Shown here: positions 52,491 through 62,383 of the stretch, in pieces
Numbering within the stretch: position 1 is the first letter of the stretch
Layout of the letters: the number at the start of each line of letters is the position of its first letter
Source: Bacteroidota bacterium
GTDB lineage: Bacteria > Bacteroidota > Ignavibacteria > SZUA-365
Length of the DNA stretch: 64,000 nt
Reading direction: 5' to 3'
NCBI GenBank assembly: GCA_014860565.1
Contig: JACZJN010000057.1
Location: 22,474 to 86,473 of the forward strand
Position numbers and translations under genes: made by a program
Notes under the pieces: generated by a model
The model's database searches: none
What the model was told of the DNA's origin: nothing
What the model saw: only the letters and a program-made list of their open reading frames with translations

Positions 52491-54412
52491 TTGAGCACCT
52501 CCTTGGCGAAATGCGCCGCGACCTCTGCGGCCACGTCGGCACCCGGAATGCGTCCGCGCACTTCGTCCATTACGCGGTCGAGGGTCAGGTTCGGAATGTT
52601 CTTTTCATCGTGCAGTTTCGCGTAGCGCACCTGCTGTTTCGCCTTCTCGATGAAGGAGGCGAGGTCCTTGCGCTCGAGACGCGGCGGCAGTGCCTCGACG
52701 TCGAATCCGTGTTTCAAGGCGCGGCGCATGGCGCTGAACACGCCGTCCTTCGTCATCTTCCCTTCGCGTACCGCGTTGAGAATGGAACGGAGCCCGTCGA
52801 CAGGCAGAACTTCCGTGCGGATGCCGTCGCGATGCAGGCGGCGCGGGTAGCGCCAGAGGATCACTGCTGCATCGGTCACTCCGAAGCCCATTTCCGTCAC
52901 CGCTTCATCGAACAGGGTTGAAAGCGGGGAAAGCGCGAGTCCCTCGATCGCATCTTCCGGCACCTTCCATTCATGGTAGCGTCGCATGCGATCCCAGTAC
53001 TGCACGGGCATGCGTTCGCGCAGACGCGCGAGGCGTTCGGGCACGACGCGGATCGGTGGGAGATCGGTGTCGGGGTACATGCGCTGAGGACCCGGCAGAA
53101 TGCGTTCGAACCCGGTGGTCCCGTCACGCAGGGCCTGGCGGGTTTCGGAGGGAATGCCGACGGTGGCTTCCTTCGCGCGAATCACGATTTCCTTGACCGC
53201 GGTGTCCACATCGCCCGCCGCCCCCCAGACGATGACGATCGTATCGTCGGGGGTGCATCCGAGGGCGACTTTCGTCTCCTTCCATTCCGCACCGGAGAGC
53301 GTCTCGCTCATGCTGTCGGAGTGGATGATGTTCGGCAGGACGCTCAAACACGCGATAACGCGGACGCGGTCGCTTATCTCGCGCGAAAATACCGTATTGT
53401 CCTGCGTCTGCCAGCGCAGCAGTTCCGCCCAACCGCTGAGCTTGACCGCCGCGGCGACGTGCCCCTGTTTCATCGCATCGGCGATCGGTGTGAAACGTGA
53501 GCGTTTGAGGATTCTGGTTATGTCGACGGAGCTCGAAGAGAACGTCTCTTCGGTGATGCCGCGGCGTTTGAGCTCTTCCCGCAGACGCAGAAGGTTCCAC
53601 TGTCGCTGCGCTTCGTTGTACGTGAGCAGCGGCATCATGCCGATTTTAGGAACGCCCTTGATTTCGATGCGCGTGCCGCCGGTGACCGAGACGTTGGTGT
53701 CGGCACGGGTGGCGCCGATGCCGCGCCGCACGCGTCCCGTGGTACGCATCATCTTGCGCAGGATCTGCGCCACTTCCGCAACCTCTTTGGGTGTGCGCAT
53801 GTCGGGACCAGTGACGAGTTCGATCAGCGGCATTCCGAGACGGTCCGTATTATAGATGCGCAAGTGCCCGACGTCGCTGATCTCGCGGCATGAGTCCTCC
53901 TCGATGCCGAGCTGTATCATCGAAATCTTGCGGTCGCCGTAGGGTACGGAGCCATGGATGCCGCAGATCGCCGTGCGCTGGAATCCGGTCGGGATGCTGC
54001 CGTCGAGATACTGCTTGCGTGCGATATGCACTTCGTCTACGAGCGTCAGGCCGGCCAGCATGGAAATTTCCAGGGCGGTGTCGAGCGCTTCGTCGTCCAT
54101 CATGAACGGCGGCGTGTCGTCCATTTCATAGGTGCAGACCGTCTCCTTGTTCACTCGGTAGACGATGTTCTTTTTTGTTTTGAATTCCATCAGCGCCGTC
54201 CCGTCGTACTCGCCGAGTTCGGAGAGCGTGGGACGCATGTGGCGGAGAATCTCCGCGTGGTATTCGTGAGAATAGCGGCCGGCCGGACAGCGGCAGAACA
54301 GCTTGCTTTTCGTGAGCAGCTGCTGATGCACCTCGAGACCGGACATGAACCCGACGGTCGCGTAGTCCTCGGGCGTCATTTCCTCGAAAGGTTTGAATTC
54401 GAATTCGTACAT
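52487..54412 (-). CDS. gatE: Glu-tRNA(Gln) amidotransferase subunit E, archaeal type
   Basis: The 641-residue protein belongs to the GatB/GatE family. It has 'VGFMSGLEVHQQLLTKSKLF' and 'CRCPAGRYS' in the cradle domain and 'EEDSCREISD', 'TDRLGMPLIELVT' and 'TRADTNVSVTGGTRIEIKGV' for the kinase-like site. It also has an AspRS-like (GAD) insert around residues 280-440 ('GPQRMYPDTDLPPIRV' follows), which GatB lacks. The C-terminus is a YqeY-like tail. It phosphorylates Glu-tRNA(Gln) and amidates it. The ATG at 54412 matches the conserved start; the open frame continues far upstream on the minus strand without being coding, opposite the pirin gene. Confidence 0.93.
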   Translation of the reverse strand: MYEFEFKPFEEMTPEDYATVGFMSGLEVHQQLLTKSKLFCRCPAGRYSHEYHAEILRHMRPTLSELGEYDGTALMEFKTKKNIVYRVNKETVCTYEMDDTPPFMMDDEALDTALEISMLAGLTLVDEVHIARKQYLDGSIPTGFQRTAICGIHGSVPYGDRKISMIQLGIEEDSCREISDVGHLRIYNTDRLGMPLIELVTGPDMRTPKEVAEVAQILRKMMRTTGRVRRGIGATRADTNVSVTGGTRIEIKGVPKIGMMPLLTYNEAQRQWNLLRLREELKRRGITEETFSSSSVDITRILKRSRFTPIADAMKQGHVAAAVKLSGWAELLRWQTQDNTVFSREISDRVRVIACLSVLPNIIHSDSMSETLSGAEWKETKVALGCTPDDTIVIVWGAAGDVDTAVKEIVIRAKEATVGIPSETRQALRDGTTGFERILPGPQRMYPDTDLPPIRVVPERLARLRERMPVQYWDRMRRYHEWKVPEDAIEGLALSPLSTLFDEAVTEMGFGVTDAAVILWRYPRRLHRDGIRTEVLPVDGLRSILNAVREGKMTKDGVFSAMRRALKHGFDVEALPPRLERKDLASFIEKAKQQVRYAKLHDEKNIPNLTLDRVMDEVRGRIPGADVAAEVAAHFAKEVLK

Positions 54413-54646
54413 GGGGACAATCAAGGCTGGTGCGTGAATAGCAAAAAGGTATGTCTTGGTAAAATTAAGACACTGGGGTGCGGGAAACAAACAGCTGCGC
54501 GATGCGCTTGCGGTCGAAGGAAAAACGGGAATGGGAAAAGAGAGAGCTGGAATTATCGTTCCCGGGAGAATGTTGGTATTCCAGAATGCCGTCTGCTTAT
54601 CCCGAGGCGAGGCAGGTTCTCTCACACTCATCCGAAAGGAATGCGC

Positions 54647-55672
54647 ATGAACGCAGCATCCGTGCTTTCCCTTGCTCCCCTGGGTTTCCAATGGGAGACA
54701 GTAGACCCCTTCCTCTTTTGCGTGCATCACGCCGACGCGTATCCGCGAGGCAATGCGGAAATGGGTCCCGCCGCTTCGCTTGCCGGACGCCACATCGGAC
54801 AGGACTTCGATCCGTCGAACGGTTGGCGCATGTACCATGGCGACACGGTCCCGGGTTTTCCGGCGCATCCCCACCGGGGCTTCGAAACCGTCACGGTCGT
54901 GTTGAAGGGATTCGTCGATCATTCCGATTCCCATGGCGCGGCAGGCCGTTATGGTGAAGGTGATGTGCAGTGGATGACCGCCGGCAGTGGTCTCCAGCAT
55001 GCGGAGATGTTTCCACTGCTCGAGCAGAATGCCGACAATCCGCTGGAACTGTTCCAGATCTGGCTGAATCTCCCGAAAAAGAGCAAGTTCGTCGGCCCTC
55101 ATTACAAGATGTTGTGGTCGGAAGATATTCCTGTGCTGTCGATCCCGGCCCGGGAAGGACCCGCGGTGCAGCTTCGCCTGATCGCCGGTAGTGCCGACGG
55201 GATCACCGCTCCCGCCCCGGCGCCCGATTCCTGGGCCGCGGATCCCGCGAACGGTGTGGCGATATGGATCATCAGCCTCGAGCCGGGTACGGTGTGGACC
55301 CTTCCCGCCGCGACAGGTGACGTCAGGCGCACACTGTATTTTTTCGAAGGCGCGGCACTGAGCGTCGACGGTACGGTCGTTCCACCCTATCATGCGGCGG
55401 AGGTGCGCGCGGACAGTTCCCTGCAACTCGAGACGGGCGACACGCGCGTCCGCATCCTTCTGCTGCAGGGACGTCCGATCGCAGAACCCATCGCGCAGTA
55501 CGGGCCCTTCGTCATGAACACACAGGGAGAAATCAGGGAAGCCTTCCTCGATTACCAGCGCAGCCAGTTCGGTGGCTGGCCGTGGGATCGTTCCGATCCG
55601 GTGCAGCCTCGCGAACGCGGGCGTTTCGCCCGGTATGCCGACGGCACGGAGGAGTATCCCGACAAGCGCTGA
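54647..55672 (+). CDS. Pirin-family cupin protein
   Basis: The 341-residue protein has the pirin metal site in 'GFPAHPHRGFETVTVV' and 'GDVQWMTAGSGLQHAEM', giving the His/His/His/Glu set, and a second, degenerate cupin half. Pirins are iron-containing proteins, some with quercetin dioxygenase activity; the role here is unknown. AAAGGA lies 7 nt ahead of the chosen ATG at 54647; an ATG two codons earlier is too close. It is divergent from gatE. Confidence 0.88.
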   Translation: MNAASVLSLAPLGFQWETVDPFLFCVHHADAYPRGNAEMGPAASLAGRHIGQDFDPSNGWRMYHGDTVPGFPAHPHRGFETVTVVLKGFVDHSDSHGAAGRYGEGDVQWMTAGSGLQHAEMFPLLEQNADNPLELFQIWLNLPKKSKFVGPHYKMLWSEDIPVLSIPAREGPAVQLRLIAGSADGITAPAPAPDSWAADPANGVAIWIISLEPGTVWTLPAATGDVRRTLYFFEGAALSVDGTVVPPYHAAEVRADSSLQLETGDTRVRILLLQGRPIAEPIAQYGPFVMNTQGEIREAFLDYQRSQFGGWPWDRSDPVQPRERGRFARYADGTEEYPDKR

Positions 55673-56036
55673 CCCGACTGTGTTCATGCGGAAGATCATG
55701 GACTGAGCGCCTCACCGCCTTCGCCGCCTGTGGCGGCTCCGGCGGTTCGGCGCGCTATAAGCAGTAAGCAGTAGGCGGGGAGCGATGATCTCATTTAACG
55801 GGAAACATCTCGCTCCCCGCTCATTGCGTATGGCGTACAGCAGTTGAAACCCCCAGGACTCAATGTGGAGCGCAGGATTGCGTATCCCGCACAAGCGTAT
55901 CGCTCCACCGCCGATATCGTGCGTACTGGAACGGTGGTTGTGACGGGATGATAGACGGAGTTTCGCAAAAGGAACGATCTTCCTTCTCGTGTGTCTGTGA
56001 TTCAGTGTAAAGATCTCAATTATTAAGTAGTGACAC
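55673..56036. other. Intergenic region with GC-rich hairpin
   Basis: This 364-bp stretch has no convincing open frame. It contains an 11-bp inverted repeat (55775-55785 with 55810-55820, GCGGGGAGCGA) with a 24-nt loop, possibly a transcription end for the pirin gene, and a short GCAGTAA duplication at about 55761-55772. The right part is AT-rich and should hold the promoter of the next gene. Confidence 0.45.
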
Positions 56037-58190
56037 ATGCATCGTTTTTTATCAATCCTCGTTCCGCTCTTGCTACTCGGCAGTAGCTTGGGATTCTCGC
56101 AAGACGAAATCATCTTCACGAAACGGGCGCAATCGGGGGAATTCGGCACGGCCCTGGAAATCGCGGTCGGTTCGGATGGGACGATTTTCGCAGCTTACGG
56201 CAGTGGAGGAATTCGAGCGTATCGCTTCGATGGACAAGAACTGCACCGTGTCGCGGTATTCGACACATGGGAAAACGGCGGCTGGCAAGCCGAAGCTCAT
56301 CTTGCGGTCGGTCCTGATGGAACAGTGTTTTTAGCTAACGGCCAGTTCGGTTTGAGCGCCTTCAGGTTCGACGGGCAGTCTTTCACTCTTCTGTCTACCG
56401 TTCCCATGGATGCGGCACGGCATGTCGCGGTGGGACCTGATGGGACGGTCTATGCGACGGATTACGCACGACGACTCCTCTGCGCATATCAATTCAACGG
56501 GCGTGAATTGGTGGAAATCGCAAGCGTCGGCACCCAGGCACCGCCGCGTGCGCTTGCGGTTGGGCCGGAAGGAGTGATATACTTGGCGAGGGGGGAAAAT
56601 CCTGGCAGGAACGATCCTGGCTTCTGTGTTTTCAGGTATACCGGGAATAGTATTGTCAAGGAGGATAGTGTCGCTATCGACGGGATCGTCGACATCGCGA
56701 CCGCTCCGGGCGACAGGATTTTTCTGTCGCGATCGACGGATGGGATCACAGTCCTTCACCACGATGCAGCCGAGCTGGTCACGATTGCACAGACTAATAT
56801 TCCGAGTGAATCCATCAGCTTGCTTTCGTTGCCAGGCGGCGAAGTGCTCACGGCAATCGGGTGGCGGGGGATAGGATTGTATCGCTTCGACGGCATCGCG
56901 TTTGACAGTGTCACGGCAATGGACTACGATGAGACGCTTTACCTCTCCGATGTCGTGATCTCGGATCAAGGCACGATTATTACCGCGGATCTGGAAGATG
57001 GACTCGCCATCCATCTGAAGCTCGAAGATCGAATGGAAACGTTGACGCGCGTTCGAGATGCCGGGAACGTGTATGACGTCACGGTCGCAGAAGATGGCAC
57101 CATCTTCACCGCAAGTGGTGGTGCGGGTTTGAGGGCATATACATTGGAATATGAAGATCTTCGTGAGATCGCGTGGGTCGATCATGGATGGTCCGTCGAA
57201 TCGGTCGGCCTCGGCTTGGACTCCGTCGTATTTACCATCAGTGGGGGGAGATTGTACGCCAGTATTTTCGACGGGCAGACGTTGAGAGTTGCGGCAAGTA
57301 CCAATGAATCGGCAACTATATTGGTAATCGGGCCGCACCAATATATCTTCACGAGCGATGGAACCTGGCTTCGCGTGTACAGTTTCGACGGGATTGAATT
57401 CCACTCCCTTGCTGAAGCTGCCCAACCAGAAATACAGGCGATCGGTGTACGGAGTGATGGAATGATCTTTGTCACGAGTCGACGTTCCACGGGTAAGCCC
57501 CCGGCATTGCCCCCGATGTTGCATGTCTACCGCTTCGAGGCGGGGGTGCTCAGGAAAATCACGGAAACTGAACTCCGTAATTCGGCTCTCCATATCAGCT
57601 TCTATAATGATGAAACTGCCATCCTCGATCGTGAGTCCTACAATCTCGTCAATGACTCCCTGGTCGAGGCAGGCATTCGGGCACCTGGGGGAAGTCTCTG
57701 CTGGATTACTTCCCAAACCGTATTTCAGTCAGCCTACGCCGAGGGACTGGCTGCTTTCCGCATTGATTCAGCGACGTTTCATACAATTGGGGGAATACCT
57801 GGTATTCTGGTGTTGGAATCCGCCGTTCATCCCTCGAACACGGTGTTACTGGCAAGGGGATACGAGGGATTAGCAGCATACAGCTATGCCTCCGTCCTCT
57901 CCATCGCCGGCGAAGCATTGACCGAGCGCGAATCGATTCTCCTCGCGAGTCATCCGAATCCATTTATCGATGCCGCTTCCATAACGTTTCGACTCAGGGA
58001 GGATAATCACGTCCGCCTTGCCGTGCATGATGCGATGGGAAGGGAGGTTGCCTTGGTTACCGACGCTGATTATTCCCGTGGCGAACACTCTGTTATGGTA
58101 CGCAGTGGGCAACTACCGAGCGGGCTGTATTTCTGTCGACTCACCACCGAAAGGGGAGTGGTGCAGCGGAAGATGGTGCTGATGCGGTAA
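56037..58190 (+). CDS. Exported beta-propeller-like protein with T9SS sorting domain
   Basis: The 717-residue protein has a signal peptide ('LLLLGSSLGFSQ') and about 600 residues of repeats, each near 40-45 long, in which 'VGPDGTVY' or 'DGTIF' strands alternate with 'YRFDGQ' strands, as in beta-propellers. The last 75 residues ('HPNPFIDAASITF', 'VHDAMGREVAL', 'LPSGLYFCRL') form a T9SS type A sorting tail, so the protein should reach the cell surface. No enzyme motif is seen; binding or adhesion is possible. No operon partner. Confidence 0.82.
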   Translation: MHRFLSILVPLLLLGSSLGFSQDEIIFTKRAQSGEFGTALEIAVGSDGTIFAAYGSGGIRAYRFDGQELHRVAVFDTWENGGWQAEAHLAVGPDGTVFLANGQFGLSAFRFDGQSFTLLSTVPMDAARHVAVGPDGTVYATDYARRLLCAYQFNGRELVEIASVGTQAPPRALAVGPEGVIYLARGENPGRNDPGFCVFRYTGNSIVKEDSVAIDGIVDIATAPGDRIFLSRSTDGITVLHHDAAELVTIAQTNIPSESISLLSLPGGEVLTAIGWRGIGLYRFDGIAFDSVTAMDYDETLYLSDVVISDQGTIITADLEDGLAIHLKLEDRMETLTRVRDAGNVYDVTVAEDGTIFTASGGAGLRAYTLEYEDLREIAWVDHGWSVESVGLGLDSVVFTISGGRLYASIFDGQTLRVAASTNESATILVIGPHQYIFTSDGTWLRVYSFDGIEFHSLAEAAQPEIQAIGVRSDGMIFVTSRRSTGKPPALPPMLHVYRFEAGVLRKITETELRNSALHISFYNDETAILDRESYNLVNDSLVEAGIRAPGGSLCWITSQTVFQSAYAEGLAAFRIDSATFHTIGGIPGILVLESAVHPSNTVLLARGYEGLAAYSYASVLSIAGEALTERESILLASHPNPFIDAASITFRLREDNHVRLAVHDAMGREVALVTDADYSRGEHSVMVRSGQLPSGLYFCRLTTERGVVQRKMVLMR

Positions 58191-58549
58191 GATGCTGTAA
58201 CATCCTGCAGAAACCAGCACCACACGTGGAATTCGCCGGCGGCGTGTTGTATATGCCCTGAGGCGAATGAAGCGTTCTTTCCGATCCTTTCGCATTCTGT
58301 CCTGATTTGCGCTGCATATTTGTTACTCGCTTTCGCGCAACTCCAGTAATAGCAACAGAACGGAAAATCATGGACTAAAGGACAAAAAAGACCATAAATA
58401 TCCGTAGACCATGCTTGTGTGAAATCAAGCATTCTTGATTCTCTCCCTCCCAATCTCTCCCTACTCAGCCAAACACAGCGCCCAGGATCCCCTCCTGGGC
58501 GCTGTGATATATACTCCGCTGATAAAACGCCTGGGCAGAGTACGGTTCG
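58191..58549. other. Intergenic region between convergent genes
   Basis: The 359-bp stretch separates two convergent genes. The only clear element is the strong hairpin at 58474-58506. The rest shows no open frame that looks coding and no RNA gene. Confidence 0.5.
58474..58506. terminator. Strong hairpin, probable terminator of the minus-strand sensor/regulator pair
   Basis: A perfect 14-bp stem (58474-58487 with 58493-58506, CACAGCGCCCAGGA) with a 5-nt loop. It lies 43 nt past the regulator stop on the minus strand and is followed there by TTTGG, so T-richness is poor. Confidence 0.7.
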
Positions 58550-59212
58550 TCAACTATTCAAAAAATGCTTGATCACTGATTGGTTTTCCAGGGCATAGCG
58601 CAGAAGTGTATAACTCCCCTTGAGGCCAAGTTTGGCGGAGATGTTTTCCCGGTGATGGGTGACTGTCCGCGGACTGATGTTCAACTTTTCAGCAATCGCA
58701 CGTGTTGTGAGATTTTCTGTAATCAGTGCGAGAATTTTCTGCTCAGTCGGAGTCAAATCATTAAGACCCGGTGCGGCTGCGGTCGCCGCAGTTGAATTCT
58801 GTTGGAACAGTCCGGCTGCGAGAACGGGACTGACGAAATATTCGCCTTCGAATACCGTGCGAATTCCATTGACAACATCAGTGATTGCGCTTTCCTTCAA
58901 AATGTACCCGTGCACGCCCATGGCCATGACAGTTCGAAACACCTCCTCGCTGCGATGTATGGTCAACATGATAAACTGAGGCGCATTTTCATCATCACGG
59001 AAGGCGCGCACGACGTCCACTCCGCTGAGATAAGGCATTTCAATGTCGAGTACGGCGACATCCGGGCGATGTCTCCGCACGCTTTTTACGGCTTCACGGC
59101 CGTCCCCGACTTCTTCAAGCACGAACATGTCGCGTTCACGTTCTATCGCCTCTCGCAGTCCCGATCTAACGAGTGGGTGGTCGTCCGCAATGATGATTTT
59201 TATAGGATTCAT
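58550..59212 (-). CDS. NarL/FixJ-type response regulator
   Basis: The 220-residue protein has a receiver domain (acidic pair in 'IIIADDHPLV', phosphoacceptor Asp in 'VAVLDIEMPYLSG', switch Lys in 'GYILKESA') and a LuxR-type helix-turn-helix ('LTPTEQKILALITENLTTRA', 'ISPRTVTHHRENI'). It should bind DNA as a dimer when phosphorylated. Its ATG overlaps the stop of the TPR kinase gene (ATGA), making them a cognate pair. Confidence 0.95.
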   Translation of the reverse strand: MNPIKIIIADDHPLVRSGLREAIERERDMFVLEEVGDGREAVKSVRRHRPDVAVLDIEMPYLSGVDVVRAFRDDENAPQFIMLTIHRSEEVFRTVMAMGVHGYILKESAITDVVNGIRTVFEGEYFVSPVLAAGLFQQNSTAATAAAPGLNDLTPTEQKILALITENLTTRAIAEKLNISPRTVTHHRENISAKLGLKGSYTLLRYALENQSVIKHFLNS

Positions 59213-62127
59213 GAATGTTGGTCCCTCTCCACTTCACTCATCTGCGAAGTAGCATCCGAGACGGTTGGCGTTTCAACTTGCGACTGCCCTGGTGGAATGG
59301 GGACAGTTAGGACTATCCGGGTTCCACTGCCGGTTTGAGAATTAATGCTGAGCTCCGATGAGAGGAGTTCTGCTCGTTGGTGCATGCTCCCCAGGCCAAG
59401 GCCTCCGTTTCCATTGTTCTTGACCGTGCTCTGGTCAAACCCTCTCCCATCATCAGAGAGGGTGATCTGAAGCGATGAAGCGGTTCGTTGAACTTCAAGC
59501 AATGCTGAAGGTGCGTCAGAATGCCGGATAACGTTGCTGACAGCTTCCTGAACGATGCGGTACAGATTTATCTCGTCGTCGGGAGTGAGCAGTCCCGCAA
59601 GATCATCCACTTTTGCTTCCCAGTTGATGTCGGAACAACTATTGACATCTTCAATGAGATTCCGCAAGGCTGAGGACAGGCCGAAACGGCTAAGAAGCTG
59701 CGGGCGAAGGGCGTGTGAAATGGTACGCACCTCGCCAACAGTATCAGTCGCCGTGCTCGAGATGCGCTCCAACTGTTGCTTGATGTATTCAGGATCTTCC
59801 GGATTCTGCAGGGCGAGCGTGGCGCGGTTCTGGATGACGACAAGTTTTTGTGCGAGGCTGTCATGCAGGTCCGATGCGATACGTTGACGCTCTTCTTCCT
59901 GCGCATGGATAAGCTGGCGGGCAAACACCCGTTGGGCGGCCTCCTCGTGTTCAGCAATTTCTGCCCGGATGCGATGGGATTCACTTTTGGCCGCTTTCGC
60001 TTCCAGCCCCGCGATTGCTGCCATCGCTTCACTTTCTCGCTTCTTCAATCTCAGTGAGCGCACTATGAGAAAGAAGATCAGTGCAAGAAGAACGAACCCC
60101 GTGATTGCGGCATTTCGAAACAGCGTTTCTCGATCCAGAATCTCCAACTGCAGTGCGTTCTCTTTTTTTGCGAGAACGAGGCGCTGTTCACGCTCCCGCG
60201 ACGCAGTTTTTTGACCTTCCAATTCAGTAGTAGTGAGTTGGAGGTCGAGATCCTGAAGCTGATATTTTTGGGTAAGAAGTTCGAGCACCTGCTTGCGCTG
60301 CACTTCTTCCAGTCGCTTTCTCCTCAGAACTTCTTGCTGCCTTTCCATTTCAACTCGATGCAGCTCTTGTTGGGATTTAAGGCGGGTGATTTCAAAATCT
60401 TTTCGTTCCGTATCGAACTCAAACAACAGAGATTCAAATCGAGCACTCTGACGATGATTTTCGAGACTGTCGTACATGATCAGATATTTCTTCAGCAGGA
60501 AATGAGCGGAATCGATATTTCCCTCATTACCAGCAATCTCTGCTCGTGTCTTCAAGATCGTCAAGGTGTTCGCACCGATACCCAAGGAGTCACTTAGCCA
60601 TTCTGCAGTGTTAAGGAACGGCTTGGCCTCACGTGTTTTGTTTTGGCGAAGAAGACATTCAGAGAGGAGAAGTAACGCCTGCGTGAGGGCATAGGGTTCG
60701 TGCAATTCATGAAAGGTGGTCACGGCATCACGGAGCAGTTTCTCTGCCTCAGCAGTTTGGCCGCCATCCATGTGTATCCTGGCCATCAGGGTGTTGGCCT
60801 CGGCTTCTACGGATGGCAGTTTGATCTGTTTGCTCAACGCGAGGGCTTCCACGATAGCCTGTGTGGCGGACCGCATGGAGTCCTGCTTCCTCAGGATCCG
60901 CGCCAACTGCAGCAGAGTCGGTGCGACTTCAGTAATTTCCTTCCGTAGCCGGAATTCAACGAGGGATCGTATTGTGGAGCTACGTGCACGCTCGAGGTTA
61001 TCAAGTTCCAGATATGCCATGCCAATGTCACGTTCAATCAAAGCGCTGGCAGTTAGTTCATCTCCAGCATCCAGTATCTTCGCTGCACGACGAAGATTAT
61101 CGAGAGCACCTTTATAGCGATGACGGACCATCTCACACTTTCCCAGCATTCGATAGCACGTGGCCTTTATATACTGCGCCTGTCGATTATATACCGAGAG
61201 TAAATCCAGAAGAGACAAGCACTCCTTGTATCTGGTCTCTGCTTCAGCATACCGTGCGGCAGCAAACAAATTCGTCGCCCAATCCACAAGGCAAATAGCC
61301 ATCTTTTCCTCGTCGCCACTCGACTTCGCTGCTTTATACGATTCGATCAGACAACGCTCTGAATCATCGATGCGTCCGAGCTGAGAGTACAGCGATGCCA
61401 AATTCGAATATGCCAGCGAAATATTCTTGAAATCCCCTGTTCTTTGCAGCAGGGGAATTACTTCCTTACAGCAATGCACGGCTGAGTCAAGGAGTCCTAT
61501 TTTTTGATAAAGATGCCCCAGGTTTATGTAGGAGGTTGCCTGACAGCTGAAAATGCGTAGTCGACCCGACACTTCGATACTGCGCCGAAACAAAGAAATG
61601 GCTTCCGGATTCTTGCCCTGTACCATCAGTATATTGGCAAGGCCAAGCAGATTGTGCGCTATACGGTTCTCTTCTCTGTACCGTTCAAAGATCGCCAGAC
61701 TCTTCCGACTGTATTGTTCTGCCCCAGGGAGATCCCGCTTCTTCGCTCTGGCTAGAAGAACTCCCATTTCTCTATATGAAATTGCCATGCCAACCTCGTC
61801 TTCCTGATCCTCGAACAGGGCGAGCGCTTTCTCAAGCCAAGGCAGGGCCAATGATTTAATGCGCGTTTTTGCATGCACGGAACCAATCACGAGACAAGCA
61901 TACGCTTCCAAGTGCGTATCATGTGCCGCTCTTGCCTCATGCAGCACCTGGCGAGCGATCACAAGACCATCCGCTGTATCGGATTCAGCAATCTGGATGG
62001 CTTTCATGAGGAGACCGTCAGGGTGCACCGGATCGTACAACAACACCTGCCCACTCGCGAGCGACAACGACAGCACGTTGCAGAAAAGCGCGAGGAGAAG
62101 AAGATGGCGAAGGTTGTATCGCTGCAT
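59209..62127 (-). CDS. TPR-containing NarX-type sensor histidine kinase
   Basis: The 972-residue protein (from this start) has a signal peptide ('LLLLALFCNVLSLSLASG') and about twelve tetratricopeptide-like helical repeats in the periplasm (about 60-570). A coiled coil (about 570-660) and one membrane helix ('AAITGFVLLALIFFLIV') follow. The HisKA_3 box is 'QRIASDLHDSLAQKLV' (His near 752), and the HATPase motifs are 'QEAVSNVIRHS', 'DDGRGFD' and 'GLGLGSM'. It probably senses a protein or peptide through the TPR part. Start choice is uncertain: in-frame ATGs at 62157 and 62172 and a GTG at 62193 exist; 62127 gives the best signal peptide. Confidence 0.85.
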   Translation of the reverse strand: MQRYNLRHLLLLALFCNVLSLSLASGQVLLYDPVHPDGLLMKAIQIAESDTADGLVIARQVLHEARAAHDTHLEAYACLVIGSVHAKTRIKSLALPWLEKALALFEDQEDEVGMAISYREMGVLLARAKKRDLPGAEQYSRKSLAIFERYREENRIAHNLLGLANILMVQGKNPEAISLFRRSIEVSGRLRIFSCQATSYINLGHLYQKIGLLDSAVHCCKEVIPLLQRTGDFKNISLAYSNLASLYSQLGRIDDSERCLIESYKAAKSSGDEEKMAICLVDWATNLFAAARYAEAETRYKECLSLLDLLSVYNRQAQYIKATCYRMLGKCEMVRHRYKGALDNLRRAAKILDAGDELTASALIERDIGMAYLELDNLERARSSTIRSLVEFRLRKEITEVAPTLLQLARILRKQDSMRSATQAIVEALALSKQIKLPSVEAEANTLMARIHMDGGQTAEAEKLLRDAVTTFHELHEPYALTQALLLLSECLLRQNKTREAKPFLNTAEWLSDSLGIGANTLTILKTRAEIAGNEGNIDSAHFLLKKYLIMYDSLENHRQSARFESLLFEFDTERKDFEITRLKSQQELHRVEMERQQEVLRRKRLEEVQRKQVLELLTQKYQLQDLDLQLTTTELEGQKTASREREQRLVLAKKENALQLEILDRETLFRNAAITGFVLLALIFFLIVRSLRLKKRESEAMAAIAGLEAKAAKSESHRIRAEIAEHEEAAQRVFARQLIHAQEEERQRIASDLHDSLAQKLVVIQNRATLALQNPEDPEYIKQQLERISSTATDTVGEVRTISHALRPQLLSRFGLSSALRNLIEDVNSCSDINWEAKVDDLAGLLTPDDEINLYRIVQEAVSNVIRHSDAPSALLEVQRTASSLQITLSDDGRGFDQSTVKNNGNGGLGLGSMHQRAELLSSELSINSQTGSGTRIVLTVPIPPGQSQVETPTVSDATSQMSEVERDQHS

Positions 62128-62338
62128 TTGCACGTTCGCATCTCTGTTGTTAAGCATGCCGTTCTTAGGCATGGAGAACGCGAGGATGTTCACACTGAAA
62201 CCGTTTTTCGGTATTCAGGAGATCTGTGAAGTTGACACCGGAAGGTAACAGATTTCGGTGATAAAAGTCAAAAAAGGCCAGATATCTTTCCTTTTGCCGT
62301 TTGACGAGGCAAGCACGGCGACCATGGTGTGGAAGATA

Positions 62339-62374
62339 AGCAGGCGCGGTGTTGGCTTCACTGCCGCGCCTGCT
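62339..62374 (-). terminator. GC-rich hairpin after the T9SS protein gene
   Basis: An 11-bp stem (62339-62349 with 62364-62374, AGCAGGCGCGG) lies 10 nt past the stop codon on the minus strand. A TATCTTCC follows, so the T-run is weak. Confidence 0.6.
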
Positions 62375-62383
62375 CCGTCATTG

